From NCBI GenBank assembly GCA_013816325.1, contig JACDEP010000069.1, forward strand, positions 1-7,960: a DNA stretch of 7,960 nt, read 5' to 3'. Source of the DNA: Methylotenera sp. Its GTDB lineage: Bacteria > Pseudomonadota > Gammaproteobacteria > Burkholderiales > Methylophilaceae. Positions 1-6,410 of the stretch are shown one piece after another. Position 1 is the first letter of the stretch; the number at the start of each line of letters is the position of its first letter. The notes under the pieces are model-generated. The model did not search any database. It had not been told where the DNA came from and saw only the letters and a list, made by a program, of their open reading frames with translations. The translations under genes and the position numbers were made by a program.

Positions 1-2
1 CC

Positions 3-68
3 AACGATACTGTATTCCATAATCAAACCATGACGATCGGCTATTTAAGCGAAAACCTGCTTGCTTAA
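3..68 (+). CDS. 3' end of an unrecognised upstream gene (partial)
   Basis: Frame 3 is open from the left edge to a TAA at 66-68 and gives 21 residues ending QTMTIGYLSENLLA. The other two forward frames stop within the first 33 bases. A rho-independent terminator at 132-163, best read on the + strand, supports a + strand gene ending here. The tail is too short to assign to a family. The stop codon lies inside a 12-bp perfect palindrome (TTGCTTAAGCAA, 61-72). It could instead be a chance open frame. Confidence 0.42.
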   Translation, partial: NDTVFHNQTMTIGYLSENLLA

Positions 69-83
69 GCAACTAAACGGTCT

Positions 84-111
84 TTGCGCTATCAGAATTA
101 AGATAGCGTAA
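84..111 (+). other. Hairpin in the 3' UTR upstream of tpx
   Basis: Bases 84-93 pair with 102-111 in a 10-bp stem that includes one G-U pair, around an 8-nt A-rich loop. The core is CGCTATC / GATAGCG. No T tract follows, so it is not a terminator by itself. It lies between the upstream stop codon and the true terminator, where it could be an exonuclease block, an operator, or the first stem of a 3'-UTR-derived small RNA. Function is not known. Confidence 0.4.
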
Positions 112-131
112 GCATGACTGGTCGATAATTT

Positions 132-170
132 CAAAAACGCCCTATTCCAAATGGGCGTTTTTGTTTTATG
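132..170 (+). terminator. Rho-independent terminator of the upstream gene
   Basis: CAAAAACGCCC (132-142) pairs perfectly with GGGCGTTTTTG (153-163) around a 10-nt loop, and a further TTTT follows. The T-rich side is on the + strand, so it would end transcription of the gene that stops at 68 and insulate tpx. It lies about 65 nt after that stop codon. Confidence 0.8.
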
Positions 171-252
171 ATGCTCTTACAACTAGATGCGAAGCAATAA
201 TTAATAATCTTACCAACCTGGTCTAAAAAACCAAAGCAACGAGGAAATCAAA

Positions 253-756
253 ATGAGTAACGTTACCCTTAAAGGAAACCCCGTCGAACTGACAGGCAAT
301 TTGCCTGAAGTAGGCTCAAAAGCACCCGACTTCACCTTAGTCGACAAAGCATTGCAGGACGTTTCTTTAGACGCATTTGCAGGAAAACGTAAAGTACTAA
401 ACATTTTTCCAAGCGTGGACACGCCAACCTGCGCTATGTCTGTACGTGCTTTTAACAAACATGCAAACGGTCTGGAAAATACTGTTGTCCTGAATATTTC
501 TGCTGACCTGCCTTTTGCTCAAACACGCTTTTGCGCTGCAGAAGGCTTAGAGAATGTACAAAATTTGTCTACAATGCGCGGCCGTGATTTTTTAAAATGC
601 TATGGCTTGCTGATCCATACCAGCAAACTCGCTGGCTTGGCAGCACGTTCTGTCATTGTGCTAGATGAAAATAACGTGATTAAACATCTTGAATTAGTCA
701 GCGAAATCGCTAATGAACCTAACTATGATGCAGCATTAGCCGCATTGAAACAATAG
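253..756 (+). CDS. tpx: Thiol peroxidase (Tpx, atypical 2-Cys peroxiredoxin)
   Basis: Reduces hydrogen peroxide and alkyl hydroperoxides in the Gram-negative cell, normally recycled by thioredoxin. The 167-residue product matches the usual Tpx length (168 in E. coli) and collinear signatures. These are GNPV near the N-terminus, GSKAPDFTL (21-29), the catalytic loop FPSVDTPTC with peroxidatic Cys60, SADLPFAQTRFC with resolving Cys94, and the active-site Arg132 in GLAARSVIVLDE. Both cysteines sit where the atypical 2-Cys mechanism needs them. An extra Cys116 (FLKCYG) has no family role that I know of. There is no signal peptide, which is usual for Tpx. The ATG has a GAGG Shine-Dalgarno sequence at 241-244, 8 nt upstream. 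The gene is monocistronic, with terminators on both sides. No OxyR-like site or strong promoter could be identified with confidence. Confidence 0.97.
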   Translation: MSNVTLKGNPVELTGNLPEVGSKAPDFTLVDKALQDVSLDAFAGKRKVLNIFPSVDTPTCAMSVRAFNKHANGLENTVVLNISADLPFAQTRFCAAEGLENVQNLSTMRGRDFLKCYGLLIHTSKLAGLAARSVIVLDENNVIKHLELVSEIANEPNYDAALAALKQ

Positions 757-766
757 TAAAGTTATT

Positions 767-794
767 AAAAAAGCCCGCTTTTGCGGGCTTTTTT
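767..794. terminator. Bidirectional terminator shared by tpx and the mazG-like gene
   Basis: Six A, GCCCGC, a TTTT loop, GCGGGC and six T form a 12-bp perfect stem with a 4-nt loop. Both strands show a GC-rich hairpin followed by six T. It lies 11 nt after the tpx stop and about 33 nt beyond the stop of the convergent mazG-like gene, so it should end both transcripts. Confidence 0.93.
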
Positions 795-827
795 ATTGCG
801 TGTATTTAGATAAAATTTTGGTATTTA

Positions 828-1181
828 TTATTGGTAATCTGTATATTTATTATTCTTACCGCGGGCTTTTTCTACCGGGTATTTTTTTGCATTAAGTGTT
901 ATCTTATCATTCGCGGCTGCTATTAAATCGATATCCAATACCTGCGATATTCTGAGCAGATATACAAAAGTATCAGCTAGCTCATGCCCTACCTGCTCGC
1001 GCTTTTCTGCAGATAAGCTTCGGCTTTCGGTTTCTGTATCCCATTGAAAATGTTCAACTAGTTCTGCCGCCTCCACTATCATCGCCATCGCGAGGTTTTT
1101 GGGTGAATGGAATTGCGCCCAATCCCGCGCATCTACAAAGTCCTGTAACTTCTGCTTCAATGCTGCCAATGAATCACTCAT
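828..1181 (-). CDS. MazG-like nucleotide pyrophosphohydrolase (dCTPase/RS21-C6 type)
   Basis: A single-domain, all-alpha NTP pyrophosphohydrolase of 117 residues. Family members hydrolyse dNTPs or modified dCTP to the monophosphate and pyrophosphate, using Mg2+. The metal-binding motif ExxE...ExxD is present as E37-A-A-E40 and E67-L-A-D70, with the typical W47 after the first helix. The conserved C-terminal region follows: N91, K93, then N97-A-K-K-Y101-P102. The length fits the short DCTPP1-like branch, not full MazG (about 260 residues with two domains). The ATG has an excellent GGAGGG (1187-1192) 5 nt upstream. The gene starts 15 nt after the rlmL-like stop codon, so the two are almost certainly co-transcribed. 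It is last in the minus-strand cluster and ends at the shared terminator. The exact substrate cannot be read from sequence. Confidence 0.9.
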   Translation of the reverse strand: MSDSLAALKQKLQDFVDARDWAQFHSPKNLAMAMIVEAAELVEHFQWDTETESRSLSAEKREQVGHELADTFVYLLRISQVLDIDLIAAANDKITLNAKKYPVEKARGKNNKYTDYQ

Positions 1182-1196
1182 TAATACCCTCCAAGC

Positions 1197-2342
1197 TTAT
1201 TTACGGTTACTTCCCGCCACCATTTTGATTTCAAATAGCCTGCATTCCAACGGACCATTAAACAAAGGGGTACGTTTGCTTGGCGTCAGACGCATAAGCT
1301 TGGGCATCCGCAAGTCATTAGTCAGGAAATACGTATTCCAGCCTGCGAATTTCTTTTTAAGCGCTTCGCCCATTTTCGGGTAAAGCGCAGCCAGCTCTTC
1401 ATCTTCACCGATACGCACACCATACGGTGGGTTTGCCACTAAAACACCGTGGTCTGCCGGAGGAATCGCATTCACTATATCGACATGCGTCAATTGCACA
1501 GCGTCCAGCAAGCCCGCTGCTTCCAGGTTTTGCTTGCTGATACGTACTGCTCGCAGATCTAGGTCTGAGCCGTAGATTTTTTGGAAAGATACTTTCTTAA
1601 CTTTTTTAGCAGCCTGGTTCTTGATTTTCTTCCAGCTATCAGACTCATAGGTTTTAAGTTTCTCAAAACCAAAACTTCTATTAATCCCTGGTGGCATACC
1701 TAAAGCGACCATTGCCGCCTCTAACAAGAAGGTACCGCTACCGCACATAGGGTCTAACAAAGGCTGCCCCGCTTGCCAACCCGATAGCTTCAAAATTCCA
1801 GCGGCCAGATTCTCACGTAGAGGCGCTTCGATACTAGCTCCGCGATTTCCGCGCTGGTAAAGCGCTGCACCAGAAGTATCTAGGTAGAACTGGTACTCAT
1901 CTGCCGCTAGATAAGCATGGATGCGCACCGCAGGCATTTTAGTATCAATGTAAGGGCGGCTACCGACGGCTAGCCTGAATTTATCGCATACTGCATCTTT
2001 GATTTTCAAAGTAGCGAATTCCAGGCTTTTCAACGGGCATTTTACACCTGTGACTTTAACCATAAAATCATGCCTCACATCGAACCATTGCGGCCAATTT
2101 AGCTTATAAGCCGCCTCAAACAAGTCTTCTTCATTGAGGTATTTGCCACGCGCTACTTGCCACATGATGCGTGTGGCAATACGTGAATGCAGATTTGCCG
2201 CATAGCAAACCGCCCAGTCACCATCAAAGCTCGCGCCGCCATCAGTAGATTTTACAGACTTAGCGCCAACTTGCTCTAATTCGTCTACCAGTAATTGCTC
2301 TAGGCCACGTGGGCAGGTTGCGAAGTATCTATTGGGTGCCAT
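1197..2342 (-). CDS. rlmL: THUMP-domain class I SAM-dependent 23S rRNA methyltransferase (RlmL-type)
   Basis: Predicted to methylate a guanine N2 of 23S rRNA (m2G2445 in E. coli RlmL) with S-adenosylmethionine. The 381-residue product begins with a ferredoxin-like segment (RYFATCPRGLEQLL, 6-18). A THUMP RNA-binding domain follows at roughly 45-155, then the linker LYQRGNR (161-167) and APLRENLAAGIL (173-184). The Rossmann-fold methyltransferase domain has motif I LLDPMCGSGTFLLEAA (195-210), the acidic SDLD (259-262) and catalytic motif IV NPPYG (304-308). It corresponds to the N-terminal half of the 702-residue E. coli RlmKL fusion; no RlmK half is attached. A lysine-rich stretch at 238-250 may help RNA contact. 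An in-frame stop at 2361-2363 with no other good start fixes the ATG, but the Shine-Dalgarno is poor. The 104-nt gap upstream may hold its own promoter, though I cannot identify one. RlmL over a related YpsC-type enzyme is likely, not certain. Confidence 0.9.
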   Translation of the reverse strand: MAPNRYFATCPRGLEQLLVDELEQVGAKSVKSTDGGASFDGDWAVCYAANLHSRIATRIMWQVARGKYLNEEDLFEAAYKLNWPQWFDVRHDFMVKVTGVKCPLKSLEFATLKIKDAVCDKFRLAVGSRPYIDTKMPAVRIHAYLAADEYQFYLDTSGAALYQRGNRGASIEAPLRENLAAGILKLSGWQAGQPLLDPMCGSGTFLLEAAMVALGMPPGINRSFGFEKLKTYESDSWKKIKNQAAKKVKKVSFQKIYGSDLDLRAVRISKQNLEAAGLLDAVQLTHVDIVNAIPPADHGVLVANPPYGVRIGEDEELAALYPKMGEALKKKFAGWNTYFLTNDLRMPKLMRLTPSKRTPLFNGPLECRLFEIKMVAGSNRK

Positions 2343-2446
2343 GCTTATTTGTCGCTTTACTTAAAATTTTTTGTTAAATATTAATCTTTTTTGTAGTCAT
2401 ACAATCATTTCAAAAAGTAACTCCAAAGGATTAATGAGTTTTCTTG

Positions 2447-3250
2447 TCACAAAACATGAAAATTCGGTGACAGGAAAATTCGGTTATTACTGCTTTGGTT
2501 ATGCTCTGCTAGTTTTTCAACAAACTGCAGAAACTCAATTTTGTGTGTTTTCTCGAGCATTTTCGCACGTTCACGTAAACTTGCGATACGTAAATCAGCG
2601 GGTTCGCGGTTAAAGCCAAATACTGCGATATTGCCGGGCTTACCGGTCGGCAGTATCAGCACCTTGCCATTAAAACTTTGTTCTATACGCTGCAGATAGA
2701 GATCAAAGTTTTTGTCGCTTCCCCATAAATTGATCGCCAATATGCCATCACTATTCAACGTATTTGCGCACTGGTCAAAAAAGTTCTGACTGCAAAAATC
2801 CGGTGGAATACCGTTACTGTCAAAAGCATCTATCAATAGCACATCCGCATCTAATGAATGCTCGGCAAGATATTGAAGGCCATCACCTTCAATGACTTCC
2901 AGATACTCATCATTCTCTGGCACATAGAACTGACTACGTGCCACTTGGATAATTTTAGGGTTAATCTCAATGACTTTGGTCGTCATTTCCGGGCAGTATG
3001 CATGGATATATTTTGGTATTGAACCGCCACCTAAGCCAATCGCCAGCACGTTTTTAATATCGAAACCGAACAGCAAAAAGCACATCATGCCACGCGTATA
3101 CGCTAACTCCAAAGCCAACGGATCGCGGATCCGCATCGCGCTTTGAATTGTCACTGAGCCTAAATGCAAGGCACGCACACCATCCGCTTCGCTCACATCT
3201 ACCGAGTCGCCTACGATGGCTTTCATCAAATGTTTTGCAACTCTAAACAT
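2447..3250 (-). CDS. Spermidine-synthase-like class I SAM-fold protein, synthase motif degenerate
   Basis: This 267-residue protein has the spermidine synthase/methyltransferase Rossmann fold. The nucleotide loop is VLAIGLGGGSIPKY (68-81), the ribose-binding acid is E95 in KVIEINP, the adenine-side motif is EGDG (121-124), and motif IV is LLIDAFDS (138-145). True polyamine aminopropyltransferases have GGGDGG in the loop and DSTDP at the active site. Here these read GGGSIP and DAFDSN, so an aminopropyltransferase activity is doubtful. Databases commonly label such proteins 'spermidine synthase' or 'spermine synthase-like' from the fold alone; a methyltransferase is the alternative. There is no signal peptide and there are no membrane helices, unlike the MFS-fused versions. 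The ATG has only a weak AAAGAAA-type ribosome site. It starts 33 nt after the RNase stop codon and is probably co-transcribed with it. Substrate unknown. Confidence 0.85.
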   Translation of the reverse strand: MFRVAKHLMKAIVGDSVDVSEADGVRALHLGSVTIQSAMRIRDPLALELAYTRGMMCFLLFGFDIKNVLAIGLGGGSIPKYIHAYCPEMTTKVIEINPKIIQVARSQFYVPENDEYLEVIEGDGLQYLAEHSLDADVLLIDAFDSNGIPPDFCSQNFFDQCANTLNSDGILAINLWGSDKNFDLYLQRIEQSFNGKVLILPTGKPGNIAVFGFNREPADLRIASLRERAKMLEKTHKIEFLQFVEKLAEHNQSSNNRIFLSPNFHVL

Positions 3251-3264
3251 GCATTTCTTTAGCT

Positions 3265-3283
3265 TGTTTTGCGGTACAAAACA
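3265..3283 (-). other. Small intercistronic hairpin between the RNase and the SAM-fold gene
   Basis: TGTTTTG and CAAAACA form a 7-bp stem around a 5-nt loop, directly after the RNase stop codon on the minus strand. No T tract follows, so it is not a terminator. It could stabilise or pause the mRNA between the two cistrons, or be chance. Confidence 0.3.
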
Positions 3284-5173
3284 TTATGTAGCTTCTTGAT
3301 TTTCTTCATCAATCATCACTGGTTCGGCTTGCGTAGCCTCTTCAATCACGCCTAAGAATTTGGTGCGTAGCTCCATGAGTAAAGTATCCACTTCTTGGAC
3401 TTGCAAACTAACGCGAGTACCCGCTTTGAGCTCTGGTAACCCATAGACCTTGGTAATGTAAGGCACGTCGTCCAGCCGAACCAAGTTATCGCGCCATACA
3501 AAACCATTCACATTCTCTATGGACTCTTGCACTAGGTACTGCAAGCACCAGTAACGCTCCATGCGGGTTTGAAACTCGTTGTAAGCATTGTAAGTCTGCT
3601 CAAAATTACGCATATGCGTAGTTAAAGCATCGCTATTTTGCGGGTATGCAGGCTCGGTATTTTGCACTACGCTGATAATTTGACGCTGGTTGATCAAATC
3701 GACCGCGCGCCGCAAAGGCGAAGTGCTCCATGCATATTGTGCCACGCCCAAACCCTGATGCGGCTCGGCTTTGGTCGTCATAAAGACTTTGCCACCGGTC
3801 TGTGCGCGGTAAAGCCCCGGTACTTCATGCGCTGCTAGCAAGGCCCCCCATTGATTATTGGCCTCTATCATAAGTTCAGCGACTAATTTATCCATAGGCG
3901 AGCCGCGACGCCGACCTTCGATGCTGACTTTGTCATTATTCACATAAAAATTGTAGTCAATTTGGATTGGTTTATTCGGATCGTGTTTGCCACGTGCTTT
4001 TTCTAATGACTCTGCCAAATTAAACAAGAACAATAACTTAGCCCAATAAGCATGGCCGCTATCTGCCTCTAAAGTCGTTTCATTAAAGAATGGTTCCAGC
4101 TCATCGTGGCGCAGGTTATCAGCAATCTTGATGCGCTCAACCTTGCTATCACGCTGCGTAATCGTAAAATCTGCAGCCACATGCAAATACAGAGATAATA
4201 CTGGCTTGACCTGCCCAGCATCTAAACTAAATGGCCTAATCGCGACTTCCGGCAACATAGTAATCTTATTCCCGGGCATATATACCGTGGATAAACGCTG
4301 CATGACTTCTTTATCTAAAGCGCTATCAACAGCAATACCTAAAGCAGGTGCAGCAATGTGAATACCGATGCGCGTAGTGCCATCATCCAAATGCTGTATA
4401 GAAAACGCATCATCGATTTCAGTCGTGGTACTGTCATCAATACTGAATGCTTCTACGTCGGCAAGAGGCAACTCATTGGGTATTTCGGTAATTTCGGTGG
4501 CGTTAAATTCGGTACCTTTAGAAAAATACTCCCTAAGGAATGCGCCTAAGTGAAAATCATGGGCAGAAGGAATGGCACCACAGGCTTGTAATAACTTGAG
4601 GTGACTTAAATGCGTTTCGCCTGATGCCGCGTCTAGTGTTTTATATTCAAATGAATTTTTATCAGGCTCATATAGCAACATATCCAGCTTCTGCAACAAG
4701 TCATCCGGCATTTGTTGGGCTTTTAGCTGTGCCACATAAGCAGCCATTTTTTCTGTTAAAAGACGCTTTTTCTCTAATCCGGCAAGCGCGGCTTTTAGAA
4801 TCTCGGAAGGCGCGGCCTTGTACCGGCCTTTGCCTTTACGGTTGAAGTAAACTGGCGCACTATGTAATTTAATGGCGACGGCTGCAGCTTGGATGGGCGC
4901 AGCTTTATGGCCATAGTAATCCTCTGCGAACTCTTCAAAACCGAACTCTGGTTCACCGCAGCATTGCCACAAAAAATCCAATTCTAGGGTGTCGGCTTCA
5001 GCATTTGCAGCTTCCAAAAACCCTGTTAACGGCAATTCGAAGCGCATCAATACATTATTGGATTTGATTTTACTGCGCTTGCCACTGGCAGATTCTATTT
5101 GCATAGAACCTTGCGTTTCGGTCATGATAGAGGCTACTTTAAAAGTGCCGTCTTCTTCAAAAAATACGTTCAT
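3284..5173 (-). CDS. RNase II/RNase R family 3'-5' exoribonuclease (RNB domain)
   Basis: Processive hydrolytic degradation of single-stranded RNA to nucleoside monophosphates. The 629-residue protein is close in length to E. coli RNase II (644) and shorter than RNase R. Residues 1-220 are a divergent N-terminal RNA-binding region without an obvious canonical cold-shock motif. The RNB domain spans about 235-500. Its Mg2+ site is SIDDSTTTEIDD (244-255): D246, E252, D254 and D255 align with D201, D207, D209 and D210 of RNase II, with Glu in place of the second Asp. STSPLRRAVDLINQRQ (483-498) carries the catalytic arginine region, reading NQR where RNase II has NHR. A C-terminal S1-like segment follows at about 555-610, ending in an acidic tail. 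The ATG lies behind a weak site (TAAGTGA), and the gene heads the minus-strand cluster, with its promoter expected in the divergent region. RNase II over RNase R is favoured by length only. Confidence 0.92.
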   Translation of the reverse strand: MNVFFEEDGTFKVASIMTETQGSMQIESASGKRSKIKSNNVLMRFELPLTGFLEAANAEADTLELDFLWQCCGEPEFGFEEFAEDYYGHKAAPIQAAAVAIKLHSAPVYFNRKGKGRYKAAPSEILKAALAGLEKKRLLTEKMAAYVAQLKAQQMPDDLLQKLDMLLYEPDKNSFEYKTLDAASGETHLSHLKLLQACGAIPSAHDFHLGAFLREYFSKGTEFNATEITEIPNELPLADVEAFSIDDSTTTEIDDAFSIQHLDDGTTRIGIHIAAPALGIAVDSALDKEVMQRLSTVYMPGNKITMLPEVAIRPFSLDAGQVKPVLSLYLHVAADFTITQRDSKVERIKIADNLRHDELEPFFNETTLEADSGHAYWAKLLFLFNLAESLEKARGKHDPNKPIQIDYNFYVNNDKVSIEGRRRGSPMDKLVAELMIEANNQWGALLAAHEVPGLYRAQTGGKVFMTTKAEPHQGLGVAQYAWSTSPLRRAVDLINQRQIISVVQNTEPAYPQNSDALTTHMRNFEQTYNAYNEFQTRMERYWCLQYLVQESIENVNGFVWRDNLVRLDDVPYITKVYGLPELKAGTRVSLQVQEVDTLLMELRTKFLGVIEEATQAEPVMIDEENQEAT

Positions 5174-5250
5174 TATTCACTTAATCATTTGCTTGGGCTG
5201 GGATTTACTTAACGGCAATTTTAATCGAGTACAATCCAAAATAGTCGAGC

Positions 5251-5259
5251 AGTATACCA
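5251..5259 (-). promoter_or_regulatory. Candidate extended -10 promoter for the RNase-led cluster
   Basis: On the minus strand this reads TGGTATACT: a TGn extension plus TATACT, five of six matches to the sigma70 -10 consensus. It would start transcription near 5244, giving a leader of about 70 nt before the ATG at 5173. No good -35 lies at 16-18 nt, which an extended -10 can tolerate. This is a motif match only. Confidence 0.35.
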
Positions 5260-5291
5260 GTCCATTTTAATGTTGATTTGGTTAAGCTCAA

Positions 5292-5297
5292 TATAAT
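5292..5297 (+). promoter_or_regulatory. Candidate -10 box for the CobW-like gene
   Basis: A perfect TATAAT on the + strand, 70 nt before the ATG at 5368. The 17-nt-spaced -35 position reads AATGTT, which is poor; a TTGATT at 5273-5278 is only 13 nt away. Predicted start is near 5304, with a leader of about 63 nt. Weak -35 elements often mean activator dependence, but no activator site was recognised. Confidence 0.35.
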
Positions 5298-5367
5298 GAG
5301 GAATGTTTGGCGTGAACAACTGCAATATTGGTAATCCCAACTTTATAAATTTTACGATTAGAAACAA

Positions 5368-6399
5368 ATGGATAAACGCATACCCGTCACCCTGCTCACT
5401 GGTTTTCTAGGTAGTGGCAAGACTACTTTACTGAACAAACTGTTACATCATCCTTCGATGAAAGATACCGCTATCATCATCAACGAGCTCGGTGATGCTG
5501 GGCTAGACCAAGTATTTGCCAATAGCAACTTGGCACAGAATATTGAAAACGAGCACATTGCAGATAACACGGTGCTTTTAAGTTCAGGCTGCCTGTGCTG
5601 CACACTGAAAAACGAGCTAGCTGACACCATGCGCGACCTGTTTTTTAAACGTGCTTTACAAGCCATTCCGGAATTCCAACGGCTAGTGATAGAAACCACA
5701 GGTATGGCTGACCCAGGGCCGATTCTAGCCAATTTGATGAACGAACCGGTGATTGAATCTACCTATAGATTGGATGCTGTAGTCGTGACCATTGACAGCG
5801 TGTATGGCTTACAGCAAATCGAAGACAATTTAGAAGCACTCAAGCAAGCAGCTGTGGCGGATGTATTAATACTCACCAAAACCGACTTAGCTAGTAATGA
5901 GCAAATCAGCACCCTAAAAGAGAAGCTGATTAGCATTAACCCCGGCGCAACCCAGCATAAAGTTGTACAGGGCGAATTAGACCCGGCTTTTGTGATTGAT
6001 GTAGGCTTGTTTGATATCGTCACCAAACAACCTGAGCCACAGCGTTGGCTGCGTGCGCCATACAAGCCCAAACCGCCGAAAGGCACATTGCCGCAAAAAG
6101 CGCATGATGATGACATTGTGAGCTTTACCGTGGTCATGCCGCAGCCGCTCAAATGGTCGCAATTAAAGCCCCATTTACTCAAGTTCTGTCAAATCTACGG
6201 TAAGAACTTGCTGAGACTCAAAGGTATTATCTATGCAGAAGACCAATCCGCGCCGCTCGCAATCCACGCTGTGCATTTCACACCTTACCCGCCTACCTTG
6301 CTTGAAGGCTGGAGTGAAGAGGAACCGACTTCTCGCATCGTGATTATCGGTAAAGGTTTGGATGAACTGGAAATCAGGAAAAAATTGACCCAATTCTAG
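5368..6399 (+). CDS. COG0523/CobW-family GTPase, putative metallochaperone
   Basis: A G3E-class P-loop GTPase of 343 residues, in the family that includes CobW, YjiA and ZigA. Members use GTP to load metals (often Zn or Co) onto client proteins in the cytoplasm. The Walker A loop is GFLGSGKT (12-19). NELGDAGLD (39-47) corresponds to the family's NEFGxxGxD switch. The metal-binding CxCC motif is GCLCC (C75, C77, C78). ETTG (109-112) is the Walker B/G3 motif, and TKTD (170-173) is the base-specificity motif in the T-form common in this family. The CobW C-terminal domain covers about 249-343. The inter-domain linker is Pro/Lys rich and reads QKAHDDD where many relatives carry a long histidine run. 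The start agrees with the family (xxRIPVTLLTGFLGSGKTT), but the Shine-Dalgarno (AGAAA) is weak. No Zur-like palindrome was found upstream, and neighbours do not point to a client. It is not in a cobalamin operon, so CobW proper is unlikely. Confidence 0.92.
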   Translation: MDKRIPVTLLTGFLGSGKTTLLNKLLHHPSMKDTAIIINELGDAGLDQVFANSNLAQNIENEHIADNTVLLSSGCLCCTLKNELADTMRDLFFKRALQAIPEFQRLVIETTGMADPGPILANLMNEPVIESTYRLDAVVVTIDSVYGLQQIEDNLEALKQAAVADVLILTKTDLASNEQISTLKEKLISINPGATQHKVVQGELDPAFVIDVGLFDIVTKQPEPQRWLRAPYKPKPPKGTLPQKAHDDDIVSFTVVMPQPLKWSQLKPHLLKFCQIYGKNLLRLKGIIYAEDQSAPLAIHAVHFTPYPPTLLEGWSEEEPTSRIVIIGKGLDELEIRKKLTQF

Positions 6400-6410
6400 G
6401 TTTAGAAAGC

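Noticed and set aside
2343..2446. Separate promoter or terminator in the 104-nt gap before the rlmL-like gene
   Set aside because: The gap is AT-rich, but no minus-strand -35/-10 pair with acceptable spacing and no hairpin with a T tract could be found.
2443..2474. Inverted repeat TGTCAC...GTGACA around the stop codon of the SAM-fold gene
   Set aside because: Only 6 bp pair in the transcribed minus strand, with a 16-nt loop and no T tract; probably chance.
4358..4553. Plus-strand open frames inside the RNase gene, and similar ones at 4128, 4624, 5763 and 6935
   Set aside because: They lie opposite strongly conserved coding sequence, have no ribosome sites and resemble no protein family; they are shadows.
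5296..5334. 12-codon ORF (MRNVWREQLQYW) upstream of the CobW-like gene, as a leader peptide
   Set aside because: Its ATG overlaps the candidate TATAAT, so it would lie upstream of the predicted transcription start; it has no Shine-Dalgarno and no attenuator hairpin follows.
5174..5367. Zur/Fur operator for the CobW-like gene
   Set aside because: Only short palindromes (CAATATTG at 5323-5330, TTTATAAA at 5343-5350) are present; none has the length or form of a known Zur or Fur box.
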